DNA of 64,000 nt from Paraburkholderia caledonica NBRC 102488 (GTDB taxonomy: Bacteria > Pseudomonadota > Gammaproteobacteria > Burkholderiales > Burkholderiaceae), in NCBI RefSeq assembly GCF_000685095.1, contig NZ_BAYE01000005.1, positions 248,001 to 312,000 on the forward strand. The letters are read 5' to 3'. This document shows, piece after piece, positions 35,120-44,126 of this stretch. The position numbers and the translations under genes are program-made. The number at the start of each line of letters is the position of its first letter. Position 1 is the stretch's first letter. The notes beneath the pieces are model-generated. The model was not told the DNA's origin. It made no database searches and was given only the letters and a program-made list of their open reading frames with translations.

Positions 35120-36946
35120 TTAATCTACCGCGCCCTTGCGGCTCGCGCTGCGACGCTCGTGCTCTTTCAGGTAGCGCTTACGCAGACGGATGGATTGCGG
35201 CGTGACTTCAACCAGTTCGTCGTCGTCGATGAATTCGACCGCGTATTCCAGCGACATCTGGATCGGCGGCACGAGGCGCACTGCTTCGTCGGTACCCGAT
35301 GAACGGACGTTGGTGAGTTGCTTGCCCTTGATCGGGTTCACGACCAGGTCGTTGTCACGGCTATGAATGCCGATGATCATGCCTTCGTACAGCGGCTCGC
35401 CCGGCGACACGAACATACGGCCGCGGTCCTGCAGCTTCCACAGCGCGTAAGCGACTGCCGCGCCGTCGTCCTGCGAAATCAGCACGCCGTTGCGGCGCTC
35501 GCCGACCGAGCCTTCCTTGACCGGCTGATACGAGTCGAACGTGTGGCTCATCAGGCCCGTACCGCGCGTGAGCGTGAGGAATTCCGACTGGAAGCCGATC
35601 AGGCCGCGCGCCGAAATACGATACTCGAGACGCGTGCGACCACGGCCGTCCGACGCCATGTCGAGCATTTCGCCCTTGCGGCGGCCCAGTTCTTCCATTA
35701 CGCCGCCCTGATGCGCGTCTTCCATGTCGACGGTCAGGTTCTCGTACGGCTCGTGCTTCACACCGTCGATTTCCTGCATCACCACGCGCGGACGCGACAC
35801 GGCCAGCTCGTAACCTTCACGGCGCATGTTTTCCACGAGAATGGTCAGGTGCAGTTCGCCGCGGCCCGCCACTTCGAACGTGGTTTCGTCGCCTGTTTCT
35901 TTGACGCGCAGCGCGACGTTGTGATTCAGTTCCTTCATCAGGCGGTCACGGATCTGACGGCTCGTGACGAACTTGCCTTCGCGGCCCGCGAGCGGCGACG
36001 AGTTGACGAGGAAGTTCATGGTCAGCGTCGGTTCGTCGACGGTGATCATGGGCAGCGCTTCCGGCTGTTCCGGCGAGCAGATGGTCACGCCAATGCCGAT
36101 TTCCTCGATACCGTTGATCAGCACGATGTCGCCCGCTTCAGCCGACTCGACCTGCACGCGCTCGAGACCCTTGAACGACAGCACCTGGTTGATCTTGCGG
36201 TTCAGAATCGCGCCATCAGGACCCGAACGCACGGCGACTGCCATGCCCGGCTTGATGCGACCACGCGTGATACGGCCCACGCCGATGCGGCCGACATACG
36301 ACGAGTAGTCGAGCGAGGTGATCTGCAGTTGCAGCGGGCCTTCCGGGTCGGCCGCGCGAACCGGCACGTGCTCGAGCACGGCCTCGAACAGCGGGCGCAT
36401 ATCGCCTTCACGCACGTCCGGCGTCAGACCTGCATAGCCGTTCAGGCCCGACGCATAGACGATCGGGAAGTCGAGCTGTTCGTCGGTCGCGCCCAGCTTG
36501 TCGAACAGGTCGAACGTCTGGTTGATCACCCAGTCGATGCGCGCGCCCGGACGGTCCACCTTGTTGATCACCACGATCGGCTTCAGGCCGAGCGCCAGTG
36601 CCTTCTTGGTCACGAAGCGCGTTTGCGGCATCGGGCCTTCGACGGCGTCCACCAGCAGCAGCACCGAATCGACCATGGACAGCACGCGCTCCACTTCGCC
36701 GCCGAAGTCCGCGTGGCCCGGGGTGTCGACGATGTTGATGTGCGTGCCCTCATATTCGACCGCGCAGTTCTTCGAAAGAATCGTGATGCCACGTTCTTTT
36801 TCGATGTCGTTCGAGTCCATCACACGCTCGGCAACCTGCTGGTTGTCACGGAACGTGGCGGTCTGGCGGAGGAGCTGGTCGACGAGCGTAGTCTTGCCGT
36901 GGTCGACGTGGGCAATGATGGCGATGTTGCGTAGGGCGCGGGTCAT
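35120..36946 (-). CDS. typA: Translational GTPase TypA/BipA
   Basis: A 608-residue ribosome-binding GTPase. The G domain has [12 protein letters not shown] (G1), the ERGITI switch, [12 protein letters not shown] (G3) and NKVDRPGAR (G4), followed by EF-G-like domains and the TypA-specific C-terminal domain ([21 protein letters not shown]). It acts on 50S assembly and stress adaptation, especially at low temperature. It is a single gene with its own terminator; a promoter element (TGTTATAAT) is visible upstream. Confidence 0.97.
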   Translation of the reverse strand: MTRALRNIAIIAHVDHGKTTLVDQLLRQTATFRDNQQVAERVMDSNDIEKERGITILSKNCAVEYEGTHINIVDTPGHADFGGEVERVLSMVDSVLLLVDAVEGPMPQTRFVTKKALALGLKPIVVINKVDRPGARIDWVINQTFDLFDKLGATDEQLDFPIVYASGLNGYAGLTPDVREGDMRPLFEAVLEHVPVRAADPEGPLQLQITSLDYSSYVGRIGVGRITRGRIKPGMAVAVRSGPDGAILNRKINQVLSFKGLERVQVESAEAGDIVLINGIEEIGIGVTICSPEQPEALPMITVDEPTLTMNFLVNSSPLAGREGKFVTSRQIRDRLMKELNHNVALRVKETGDETTFEVAGRGELHLTILVENMRREGYELAVSRPRVVMQEIDGVKHEPYENLTVDMEDAHQGGVMEELGRRKGEMLDMASDGRGRTRLEYRISARGLIGFQSEFLTLTRGTGLMSHTFDSYQPVKEGSVGERRNGVLISQDDGAAVAYALWKLQDRGRMFVSPGEPLYEGMIIGIHSRDNDLVVNPIKGKQLTNVRSSGTDEAVRLVPPIQMSLEYAVEFIDDDELVEVTPQSIRLRKRYLKEHERRSASRKGAVD

Positions 36947-37061
36947 AGGAAACCTGGAGACAGTTGAGTGCGCCGCTTGCTCATGCCGCTTCGCTCTTTG
37001 TATAAGAGCAATGTGAGGATAAAAACCACGACAAGCCCAATGCGCACTTTTGGGAACCCAA

Positions 37062-37070
37062 CATTATAAC
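37062..37070 (-). promoter_or_regulatory. Extended -10 box, probable typA promoter
   Basis: TGTTATAAT on the minus strand (TATAAT at 37067-37062 with a TG one base before it) lies 116 bp upstream of the typA start. The -35 region is weak (CAGAAA at 17-bp spacing), as is common with extended -10 promoters. Confidence 0.5.
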
Positions 37071-37228
37071 ACGCACCAATGACGCTTTCTGGTATTCCCT
37101 GATAGGGAGCGCTGCGGCGGCGTCTCCTCCATGAGTAAATCTGACGTCCAATCGTCCTTACCCATACGTAAAGACGCGCCGATTCTTGCTTGAGCGCGGA
37201 CATTTCCTTGCCTAAGCTGTAATAACGC

Positions 37229-37258
37229 TTGCCGCGTCAATCATCCAACTCTTATAAT
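37229..37258 (+). promoter_or_regulatory. Sigma-70 promoter of the marR-efflux operon
   Basis: TTGCCG (37229-37234) and TATAAT (37253-37258) with an 18-bp spacer, 35 bp upstream of the marR start. The remaining gap between typA and marR (36947-37293) holds only this and the typA promoter. Confidence 0.65.
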
Positions 37259-37293
37259 AGTGCCTAGTCAACCATTGCATTCGCACGAGAATC

Positions 37294-37809
37294 ATGACGG
37301 AGCCGTCCTCAACCCCAGCGCCTGAGATCAGCGAATACCAGCTAGGCGAAAGTGTCGGCTATCTGCTGTCGCGCGTGAAATCGACCATGTCGAACCTGGT
37401 TACCCAGCGCAGCATGGCGGAGCTTGGTATCACGAGTCAGCAAGGCAGCATCCTGTTCATGGTGGCGAGCGGAAAATGTCTGCTGGCGGCCGAACTCGCG
37501 CGCGAATACGGCATTGACGCAAGCGCCGTCACGCGCCTGATCGACCGTCTCGAAAAGCGCGGCCTGCTCACGCGGGTGCGCAGCAACGAAGACCGGCGCG
37601 TCGTGCGTCTTGCACTCACGCCGGAAGGGCATGCGATCGCGGCAAAAATGCCGAAGATCTTCAACGGTGTACTGGATGACCTGCTCTCCGGCTTCACCCC
37701 GGAAGAAGTGGGCTTTCTGAAGAGCATGCTGCGTCGCGTGCTGCTCAATTCTGGCGAACAAACGGGACTGACCCGTGATGCGGCAAGCAATTACGACAGC
37801 AAATCGTAA
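37294..37809 (+). CDS. MarR-family regulator of the adjacent efflux operon
   Basis: A 171-residue winged-helix protein. The MarR core runs from about 20 to 145: LGITSQQGSILFMVA, LAAELAREYGIDASAVTRLIDRL with the recognition helix, and the wing KRGLLTRVRSNEDRRVVRLALT. MarR/EmrR proteins are dimeric repressors released by phenolic or lipophilic compounds. The gene is followed after 49 bp by genes for all three parts of a drug efflux pump on the same strand, so it most likely represses that operon and itself. The ligand is unknown. Confidence 0.9.
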   Translation: MTEPSSTPAPEISEYQLGESVGYLLSRVKSTMSNLVTQRSMAELGITSQQGSILFMVASGKCLLAAELAREYGIDASAVTRLIDRLEKRGLLTRVRSNEDRRVVRLALTPEGHAIAAKMPKIFNGVLDDLLSGFTPEEVGFLKSMLRRVLLNSGEQTGLTRDAASNYDSKS

Positions 37810-37858
37810 GAAATTGCTTGCAGCGTCCATCATTACATTCCACTCAAAGAGTCGAGCG

Positions 37859-39439
37859 ATGAAATCCCTTTCCCTGTCCGCGCCCGCGTTTTCGAGCCGG
37901 GCCGCTGTCGCCGCCGCGGTGGCAGCGCTCGCCCTCACTGGGTGCGCGAACTACTTCGGTGTCAAAAGCGATAAGCAGATTTCGTCGCCGGCGCAGTATG
38001 AGTCCACCCAGAGTCTCGCGGGCCAGAGCGGCCAGTGGCCGTCGCTCGACTGGGCCAACCAGTTCGGCGACCCGCAGTTGCCCAAGCTGATTTCCGAAGC
38101 GCTGGAAGGCAACCCGTCTATCGCGCAGGCGCAGGCGCGTCTTGCAAAGGCGTCGTCGTACATCGAAACCTCGCGCTCGGCGCTTTACCCGAAAGTCAAC
38201 GGCAGCTATTCGTGGACACGCGAACTGTTCTCGAGCAACGCGCTCTATCCGCCTCCGTACGGCGGCACCTGGTATAGCGAGAACAACGTGCTCGCGAGCG
38301 CTTCGTGGGATCTCGACCTGTGGGGCAAGAACCGTCAGCGCCTCGGCCAGGCTGTGTCGCAGGAAAAGGCGGCCGAAGCCGACATGCAGCAGGCGCGCGT
38401 GACGCTCGCGGCGTCCGTGGCGAGCACCTATAACCAGCTTGCGCAGCTTTACGCGCTGCGCGACATCGCCGCACGGGAGATCGCCAACCGCCAGGATATT
38501 GGCCGCATTACGAACGGTCGCGTTGCGGCCGGTCTCGATACGAACGTCGAGCGTCAGACCGCGACGGGCAATATCGCGTCGAGCCAGGCGAGCCTGAGCG
38601 ATCTGGACGGCCAGATCACCGTGGTGCGTTATCAATTGGGCGCGCTGCTCGGCAAGGGTCCGGATCGTGGCCTGCAAATTGCGCAGCCTGCGCTCGGCGT
38701 CGGCAATACAGTCGCGCTGCCGGACAATCTGCCGGCCGATCTGGTCGCGCGCCGCGCCGATATTGTTGCCGCGCGCTGGCAAGTCGAAGCCGCGATGCAT
38801 GACGTCAAGGAAGCGAAGGCGGAATTCTTTCCGGACGTGAACCTCGCAGCCGGATTCGGCTTCGACGCGTTCGGCTGGGGCCGATTCCTCACAGCCGGCA
38901 GCCGCCAGATCCAGTTCGGTCCGGCGATTCACCTGCCGATCTTCGACGCAGGCGCGCTGCGCTCGCAATTGAAGGGCCGTTATGCGGATTTCGAGCTGAA
39001 CGTGGCGAACTACAACCAGACGCTGATCAATGCGCTGTCGGATGTCGCGACGCAGGTATCGTCGATCCGCTCGATCGACCAGCAAGCGGGCGACGCTCAA
39101 CGCGCACTCGACGCGTCGACGAAGGCATACGAACTGGCCGTGATCCGCTACAAGGCCGGCCTGTCTCCACAACTGCAGGTGTTGACCGCCGACCAGAACC
39201 GCCTTTCCGCCGAACAGACGGTTACCACGCTCAAGATGCGTCGCCGCGACATGCAGATCGGGCTCGTCAAGGCGCTGGGCGGCGGTTTCGACGCGACGCA
39301 GACTGGCCTGGTTGTGCCGACTGACGCGCCGGCATCAGCCGCAGCAGCACCGGCCGCCGCATCGGCTTCAGCGGCACCGGTCTCTACGTCGGCGGCGAGC
39401 GTGTCATCCGCCCCGGCCGCCACCGCCGCTGCGAATTGA
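37859..39439 (+). CDS. NodT-type outer-membrane efflux lipoprotein
   Basis: A 526-residue TolC-fold protein. The start at 37859 (MKSLSLSAPAF) gives a lipoprotein signal with lipobox ALTGC, Cys29. The two efflux repeats are visible (LISEALEGNPSIAQAQARLAKA and the later IRYKAGLSPQLQVL). The C-terminal 50 residues are an Ala/Ser/Pro-rich tail not needed for the fold. It forms the outer-membrane duct for the EmrA/EmrB-like pair encoded directly downstream. Confidence 0.93.
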   Translation: MKSLSLSAPAFSSRAAVAAAVAALALTGCANYFGVKSDKQISSPAQYESTQSLAGQSGQWPSLDWANQFGDPQLPKLISEALEGNPSIAQAQARLAKASSYIETSRSALYPKVNGSYSWTRELFSSNALYPPPYGGTWYSENNVLASASWDLDLWGKNRQRLGQAVSQEKAAEADMQQARVTLAASVASTYNQLAQLYALRDIAAREIANRQDIGRITNGRVAAGLDTNVERQTATGNIASSQASLSDLDGQITVVRYQLGALLGKGPDRGLQIAQPALGVGNTVALPDNLPADLVARRADIVAARWQVEAAMHDVKEAKAEFFPDVNLAAGFGFDAFGWGRFLTAGSRQIQFGPAIHLPIFDAGALRSQLKGRYADFELNVANYNQTLINALSDVATQVSSIRSIDQQAGDAQRALDASTKAYELAVIRYKAGLSPQLQVLTADQNRLSAEQTVTTLKMRRRDMQIGLVKALGGGFDATQTGLVVPTDAPASAAAAPAAASASAAPVSTSAASVSSAPAATAAAN

Positions 39440-39539
39440 CGCGAACTGATCGCGCCGTCACGCAACCGTATCGACCGCAACAGACCACACACGAACATCC
39501 GAATAAACGACGACGTTTGAGAGAACCCGGAGCACATCA

Positions 39540-40796
39540 ATGAGCACCCCCCAACAGCCCGCGGCTAACAACCAACCGGCACAGCCGAACAAACCGGCAC
39601 AACCGGCGAACAGCGGCAAACGCAAGCGCATGATGACGCTGCTCGTCATCGTGATCCTGATCGCCGCGATCGCCTATGGTCTGTACTATTTCCTCGTGGC
39701 GCGCTTTCACGAAGACACCGACGACGCATATGTGAACGGCAATGTCGTGCAGATCACGCCGCAAGTCACGGGCACCGTGGTCGCGGTGAATGCCGACGAT
39801 ACGCAAACCGTGAAGGCCGGCGACCCGGTCGTCGTGCTGGATCCGGCCGACGCCCGCGTCGCGCTCGATCAGGCAGAAGCCAATCTTGCGCAGACGGTGC
39901 GCCAGGTGCGCGGTCTCTTCGCCGACGACAACCAGTACCAGGCTCAAGTTGCGCAGCGCCAGTCCGACCTCTCGCGCGCTCAGGACGACTTGAAGCGCCG
40001 TCTGACGGTTGCGCAAACCGGCGCCGTGTCGCAGGAAGAAATTTCGCACGCACGTGACGCCGTCAAGAGCGCGCAAGCCGCCGTCGAAGCCGCTCAGCAG
40101 CAACTGGCATCGAACCGCGCGCTGACCGCCAACACCACGATCGCGAATCACCCGAACGTGCAGGCCTCCGCCGCGAAGGTCCGCGACGCGTATCTGAACA
40201 ATGCGCGCAATACGCTGCCGGCACCGGTCACCGGCTATGTCGCGAAACGCTCGGTGCAGGTCGGACAGCGCGTCTCGCCGGGCACGCCGCTCATGGCCAT
40301 CGTGCCGCTCGGCGCCGTCTGGGTCGACGCCAACTTCAAGGAAGTGCAGCTCAAGCACATGCGCATCGGCCAGCCGGTCGAACTGACGGCCGACGTCTAC
40401 GGTTCGTCGGTCGTCTATCACGGCAAGGTGGTGGGTTTCTCGGCGGGCACGGGTTCGGCTTTCTCGCTGCTGCCCGCGCAGAACGCCACCGGCAACTGGA
40501 TCAAGGTGGTGCAGCGCCTGCCGGTGCGAATCGCGCTCGATCCGCAGGAACTGGAAAAGCATCCGCTGCGTATCGGCCTGTCGATGCAAGCCGACGTGAG
40601 CATCAAGGACGAGAACGGCGGCCAGCTGGGCAACGCACAGAACACCGTCTATCAGACGGACGTGTTTGCTAAATATGGCGACGAAGCCGACGCGGAAATT
40701 GCTCGCATCATCGCGGAAAACGCCGGTCCGAATGCAGGCACGCATAAAGCCTCGCAGTCCGGATCCAGCAAGCCCGCAGCTGCAAAACTGATGTAA
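39540..40796 (+). CDS. emrA: EmrA-like membrane-fusion protein (HlyD family)
   Basis: A 418-residue adaptor. A Pro/Gln/Asn-rich cytoplasmic head (with the tandem QPNKPAQPA) precedes one membrane helix at 30-50 (MMTLLVIVILIAAIAYGLYY). The periplasmic part has the biotinyl-lipoyl motif DDAYVNGNVVQITPQVTG, a long alpha-hairpin (about 100-195) and the second half-motif VTGYVAKRSVQVGQRV. It connects the inner-membrane MFS pump to the outer-membrane duct. It lies 100 bp after the duct gene. Confidence 0.93.
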   Translation: MSTPQQPAANNQPAQPNKPAQPANSGKRKRMMTLLVIVILIAAIAYGLYYFLVARFHEDTDDAYVNGNVVQITPQVTGTVVAVNADDTQTVKAGDPVVVLDPADARVALDQAEANLAQTVRQVRGLFADDNQYQAQVAQRQSDLSRAQDDLKRRLTVAQTGAVSQEEISHARDAVKSAQAAVEAAQQQLASNRALTANTTIANHPNVQASAAKVRDAYLNNARNTLPAPVTGYVAKRSVQVGQRVSPGTPLMAIVPLGAVWVDANFKEVQLKHMRIGQPVELTADVYGSSVVYHGKVVGFSAGTGSAFSLLPAQNATGNWIKVVQRLPVRIALDPQELEKHPLRIGLSMQADVSIKDENGGQLGNAQNTVYQTDVFAKYGDEADAEIARIIAENAGPNAGTHKASQSGSSKPAAAKLM

Positions 40797-40826
40797 GCCG
40801 CGCGGCGACTCATACAAGGCTTCTGA

Positions 40827-42389
40827 ATGGCTCAGGCTCAGGCGCAAGCCCCTCACCCGCCGCTCGAGGGCGCGCAACTGGTGATCGGCACCATCGCGGT
40901 GTCGCTCGCCGTTTTCATGAACGTGCTCGACACGTCGATTGCGAACGTTTCGATTCCGTCCATATCCGGCGACCTTGGCGTGTCGGCCGATCAGGGCACG
41001 TGGGTGATCACGTCGTTCGCGGTCGCCAACGCGATTTCCGTGCCGCTCACGGGCTGGCTCACCGACCGCATCGGCCAGGTGCGCCTGTTCATGGCGTCGA
41101 TCGTGCTGTTCGTGATTTCGTCCTGGATGTGCGGCCTCGCGCCGACTCTGCCCTTCCTGCTCGCCTCGCGCGTGCTGCAAGGCGCGGTGGCCGGCCCGAT
41201 GATTCCGCTGTCGCAAACGCTGCTGCTCGCGAGTTATCCGCGCGCCAAGGCGCCGATGGCGTTGTCGATGTGGGCGATGACCACGCTGATCGCGCCAGTC
41301 GCGGGCCCGATCCTGGGCGGCTGGATTTCGGACAACATCTCGTGGCCCTGGATCTTCTACGTCAATATTCCGGTCGGCGCGATTGCCGCGCTCGCGACTT
41401 GGATGATCTTTCGCAACCGCGACTCCGTCGTCAGAAAGGCGCCGATCGACGGTGTCGGTCTCGGCCTGTTGATCGTCTGGGTCGGCTCGTTGCAGGTCAT
41501 GCTCGACAAGGGCAAGGACCTCGACTGGTTCTCGTCTACGACTATCGTCGTGTTGACGCTGGTCGCAGTGATCGCGCTTGCGTTCTTCATTGTGTGGGAA
41601 CTGACGGCCGAGCACCCGGTGGTCGACCTGTCGCTCTTCAGCAAACGAAACTTCACGGGCGGCACCATTGCGCTGTCGGTCGGCTATGGGCTCTACTTCG
41701 GCAATCTCGTTCTGCTGCCGCTGTGGTTGCAAACCGATATCGGCTACACGGCCACCGAGGCTGGCCTCGTTATGGCGCCGGTTGGTCTCTTCGCCGTGCT
41801 GCTGTCGCCGATCACAGGCAAGGTCCTGCCGCGCACCGATCCGCGTTATATCGCGACGTTGTCGTTTCTCGTATTTGCGCTGTGCTTCTGGATGCGCTCG
41901 CGTTATACGACTGGCGTGGATACCTACTCGCTGCTACTGCCCACGCTGATTCAAGGCATCGGCATGGCCGGGTTCTTTATTCCGCTGGTTTCGATCACAC
42001 TGTCCGGTTTGCCGGGTAATCGCATACCGGCGGCATCGGGTTTGTCGAACTTCGTGCGGATTATGTGCGGCGGCATTGGCACGTCGATTTTCCAGACCGC
42101 GTGGGACCATCGGACGATCATGCATCACGCGCAATTGACCGAGCGCGCCAACGCCTACAACCCGGTGTTCGACGAGTCGATCCGGCAAATGGGCGCTGCC
42201 GGTTTCAGTCAGCCGCAAGCGTATGGGCTATTCAATTCGATGGCCACGCAACAAGCCGCACAACTCGGCGTGAACGACATCTTCTTTATTTCAGCCGGTA
42301 TCTTCGTGGCGCTCATCGCGCTGATCTGGGTCACGAAGCCGGAGAAGGCCGGCGGCGACGCCGGTGCCGCAGCCGCGGCGGCGCACTGA
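40827..42389 (+). CDS. emrB: EmrB/QacA-type drug:H+ antiporter (DHA2 family)
   Basis: A 520-residue pump with about 14 membrane helices. MFS motif D1 (LDTSIANVSIPSI) and motif A (GWLTDRIGQVRLF) are intact, as is the antiporter motif C region (APVAGPILGGWI). It exports hydrophobic drugs and uncouplers in exchange for protons, through the EmrA-like adaptor and the outer-membrane lipoprotein. The gene starts 31 bp after emrA. The whole marR-duct-adaptor-pump order is a typical Burkholderia multidrug operon. Confidence 0.94.
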   Translation: MAQAQAQAPHPPLEGAQLVIGTIAVSLAVFMNVLDTSIANVSIPSISGDLGVSADQGTWVITSFAVANAISVPLTGWLTDRIGQVRLFMASIVLFVISSWMCGLAPTLPFLLASRVLQGAVAGPMIPLSQTLLLASYPRAKAPMALSMWAMTTLIAPVAGPILGGWISDNISWPWIFYVNIPVGAIAALATWMIFRNRDSVVRKAPIDGVGLGLLIVWVGSLQVMLDKGKDLDWFSSTTIVVLTLVAVIALAFFIVWELTAEHPVVDLSLFSKRNFTGGTIALSVGYGLYFGNLVLLPLWLQTDIGYTATEAGLVMAPVGLFAVLLSPITGKVLPRTDPRYIATLSFLVFALCFWMRSRYTTGVDTYSLLLPTLIQGIGMAGFFIPLVSITLSGLPGNRIPAASGLSNFVRIMCGGIGTSIFQTAWDHRTIMHHAQLTERANAYNPVFDESIRQMGAAGFSQPQAYGLFNSMATQQAAQLGVNDIFFISAGIFVALIALIWVTKPEKAGGDAGAAAAAAH

Positions 42390-42421
42390 TCTCGCGTTTC
42401 ATTCCCTGATAGACGAGATGC

Positions 42422-42460
42422 AAAAAAGGCGGGACCGCTTTATAACAGTCCCGCCTTTTT
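42422..42460. terminator. Bidirectional terminator between emrB and truB
   Basis: AAAAAAGGCGGGAC and GTCCCGCCTTTTT form a long stem with a 12-base loop. It serves emrB on the plus strand and the rimP-truB operon on the minus strand. Confidence 0.93.
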
Positions 42461-42539
42461 CATTGCGACGGCGCAATCAGCTAATCTGAATTGCCTGCCG
42501 GAACGCGCATCTCACGCGCTTTCAGTTCGTGTGACCGGA

Positions 42540-43475
42540 CTAGTTCGCCGTCGTCACGACCAGGCGTTCAGGCGCGAGCACGCCCTCACCCTGTTTCGCG
42601 ACGCCCAGCAGACGCCCTTGCGCGGCGTAGACCCTCACGCGCTGCGCATTCGCCGCTTCACCGCTCAGACTCAGCTCGGACAGCTTCAGCCGTTGACCGT
42701 GCAAAAAGCGCCGCGTCGCGTCTTCGTCCAGATGCACGGACGGGAACGTCGACAGCAAGGCGTCGACCGGTTGCAACCACGCGTCGCGCTCGCTTTCCGT
42801 TGCATCCGATAGCGCGTCGAGCGTCACCGCATGCTCGAGCGTCAGCGCGCCGACACCGGTGCGCCGCAGAGCAACCAGATGAGCCCCACAACCCAACGCC
42901 TCGCCGATGTCCTCTGCCAGCGTACGCACATACGTGCCCTTGCTGCAGGTGACGCGGAACGACACATCGGGCAGCGCGCAAGCGAGCAACTCGAGCGAGT
43001 GGATCGTCACCTGGCGCCCTTCCCGCTCGACTGTCTGCCCGGCTCGCGCGTATTCGTAGAGCGGCTTGCCGTCGCGCTTGAGCGCCGAGTACATCGGCGG
43101 TACCTGAACGATCTCGCCGACAAATGCCGGCAGGGCCGCGAGGACCGCCGCCTCGTCGCACGTCACCGCGCGCGTGTCGACCGGCTCCCCTTCGGCGTCC
43201 CCGGTGGTAGTGCGAACGCCGAGGCGCATGGTGGCTTCATAGGTCTTGTCGGCCTCGAGCAGATCTTGCGAAAACTTGGTGGCTTCGCCGAAACACAGCG
43301 GCAACAAGCCGGTCGCGAGTGGATCCAGCGTGCCGGTATGTCCGGCCTTTTTAGCCAGATAGAGGCGCTTCGCGCGAATCAGTGCGTCGTTGCTCGACAG
43401 GCCGAGCGGCTTGTCGAGCAGCAGCACGCCGTCGAGCGCGCGGCGCGGCACGCGGGGGCGTTGAGGTGCGGTCAT
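42540..43475 (-). CDS. truB: tRNA pseudouridine-55 synthase TruB
   Basis: A 311-residue enzyme starting at MTAPQRPRVPRRALDG. The catalytic aspartate is Asp51 in GHTGTLDPLATGLLP; the KxDKP-like LLDKPLGLSSN motif and the C-terminal PUA-like domain are present. It makes pseudouridine 55 in the T-loop of all tRNAs. It is the last gene of the rimP-nusA-infB-rbfA-truB operon, 108 bp after rbfA. Confidence 0.96.
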   Translation of the reverse strand: MTAPQRPRVPRRALDGVLLLDKPLGLSSNDALIRAKRLYLAKKAGHTGTLDPLATGLLPLCFGEATKFSQDLLEADKTYEATMRLGVRTTTGDAEGEPVDTRAVTCDEAAVLAALPAFVGEIVQVPPMYSALKRDGKPLYEYARAGQTVEREGRQVTIHSLELLACALPDVSFRVTCSKGTYVRTLAEDIGEALGCGAHLVALRRTGVGALTLEHAVTLDALSDATESERDAWLQPVDALLSTFPSVHLDEDATRRFLHGQRLKLSELSLSGEAANAQRVRVYAAQGRLLGVAKQGEGVLAPERLVVTTAN

Positions 43476-43583
43476 GTGGGAAGACGGGGTTCTATGGAAT
43501 CCAGAACAGCATATTGCGCCTTGACGACCCGAGGCTTGCCGCACGCAGCGTGGCGCGGCTCGGGACGCGTGCGCCGACTGCGC

Positions 43584-43949
43584 TTAGTCGTCTTTCGCGC
43601 GATTGGCGTTCGCCTCGTCAATCAGACGGGACATTTCAACGGCGCGCTCGATCGTCTGGTCGTAATGGAAATGCAGCGTCGGCACCGTGTGAATATGCAG
43701 GCGCTTGAACAGCTGATTGTGCAGATGACCCGCCGCATGCGTGAGCGCCGCGAGCGTCTGTTGAGGGTCGCCGGTCAACGTCGTGAAATAGACCTTCGCG
43801 TGTGCGTAGTCCGGCGTCAGTTCGACGCTCTGAATCGTGACAATGCCGATGCGCGGATCCTTGACCTCGCGCAGCAGCTCCGACAGATCGCGCTGGATCT
43901 GATCGGCGATCTGCACGTTGCGATTGGGTGAAGAACGTTTTTTAGGCAT
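43584..43949 (-). CDS. rbfA: Ribosome-binding factor A
   Basis: A 122-residue KH-like protein (E. coli RbfA is 133). The start at [20 protein letters not shown] is chosen from family similarity. Recognised segments are [33 protein letters not shown] and [15 protein letters not shown]. RbfA helps process and mature the 30S subunit and 16S rRNA 5' end. It lies 177 bp downstream of infB, across an intrinsic terminator. Confidence 0.95.
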   Translation of the reverse strand: MPKKRSSPNRNVQIADQIQRDLSELLREVKDPRIGIVTIQSVELTPDYAHAKVYFTTLTGDPQQTLAALTHAAGHLHNQLFKRLHIHTVPTLHFHYDQTIERAVEMSRLIDEANANRAKDD

Positions 43950-44062
43950 GGTGTTGTGTGATCCGTTTTGGCGGATGCAAAAAATGGTTCGCGGCCGCGA
44001 AACTCGAAAAATCGCGGCATTCACGCGGCGCAACGGCCGCGGACAGGCGAAACGGCGGCTCC

Positions 44063-44106
44063 AAAAAAACAACGGGCGGAGTGGGCGTTGATGCCCGCTC
44101 CGCCCC
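44063..44106 (-). terminator. Intrinsic terminator inside the operon, between infB and rbfA
   Basis: On the minus strand GGGCGGAGCGGGC-ATCAAC-GCCCACTCCGCCC forms a 13-base-pair stem with one mismatch, followed within four bases by a run of seven T. It lies 20 bp after the infB stop and 114 bp before the rbfA start, so only part of the transcripts should reach rbfA and truB. Confidence 0.85.
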
Positions 44107-44126
44107 TTGGAACCGTGCCGCGTGAC

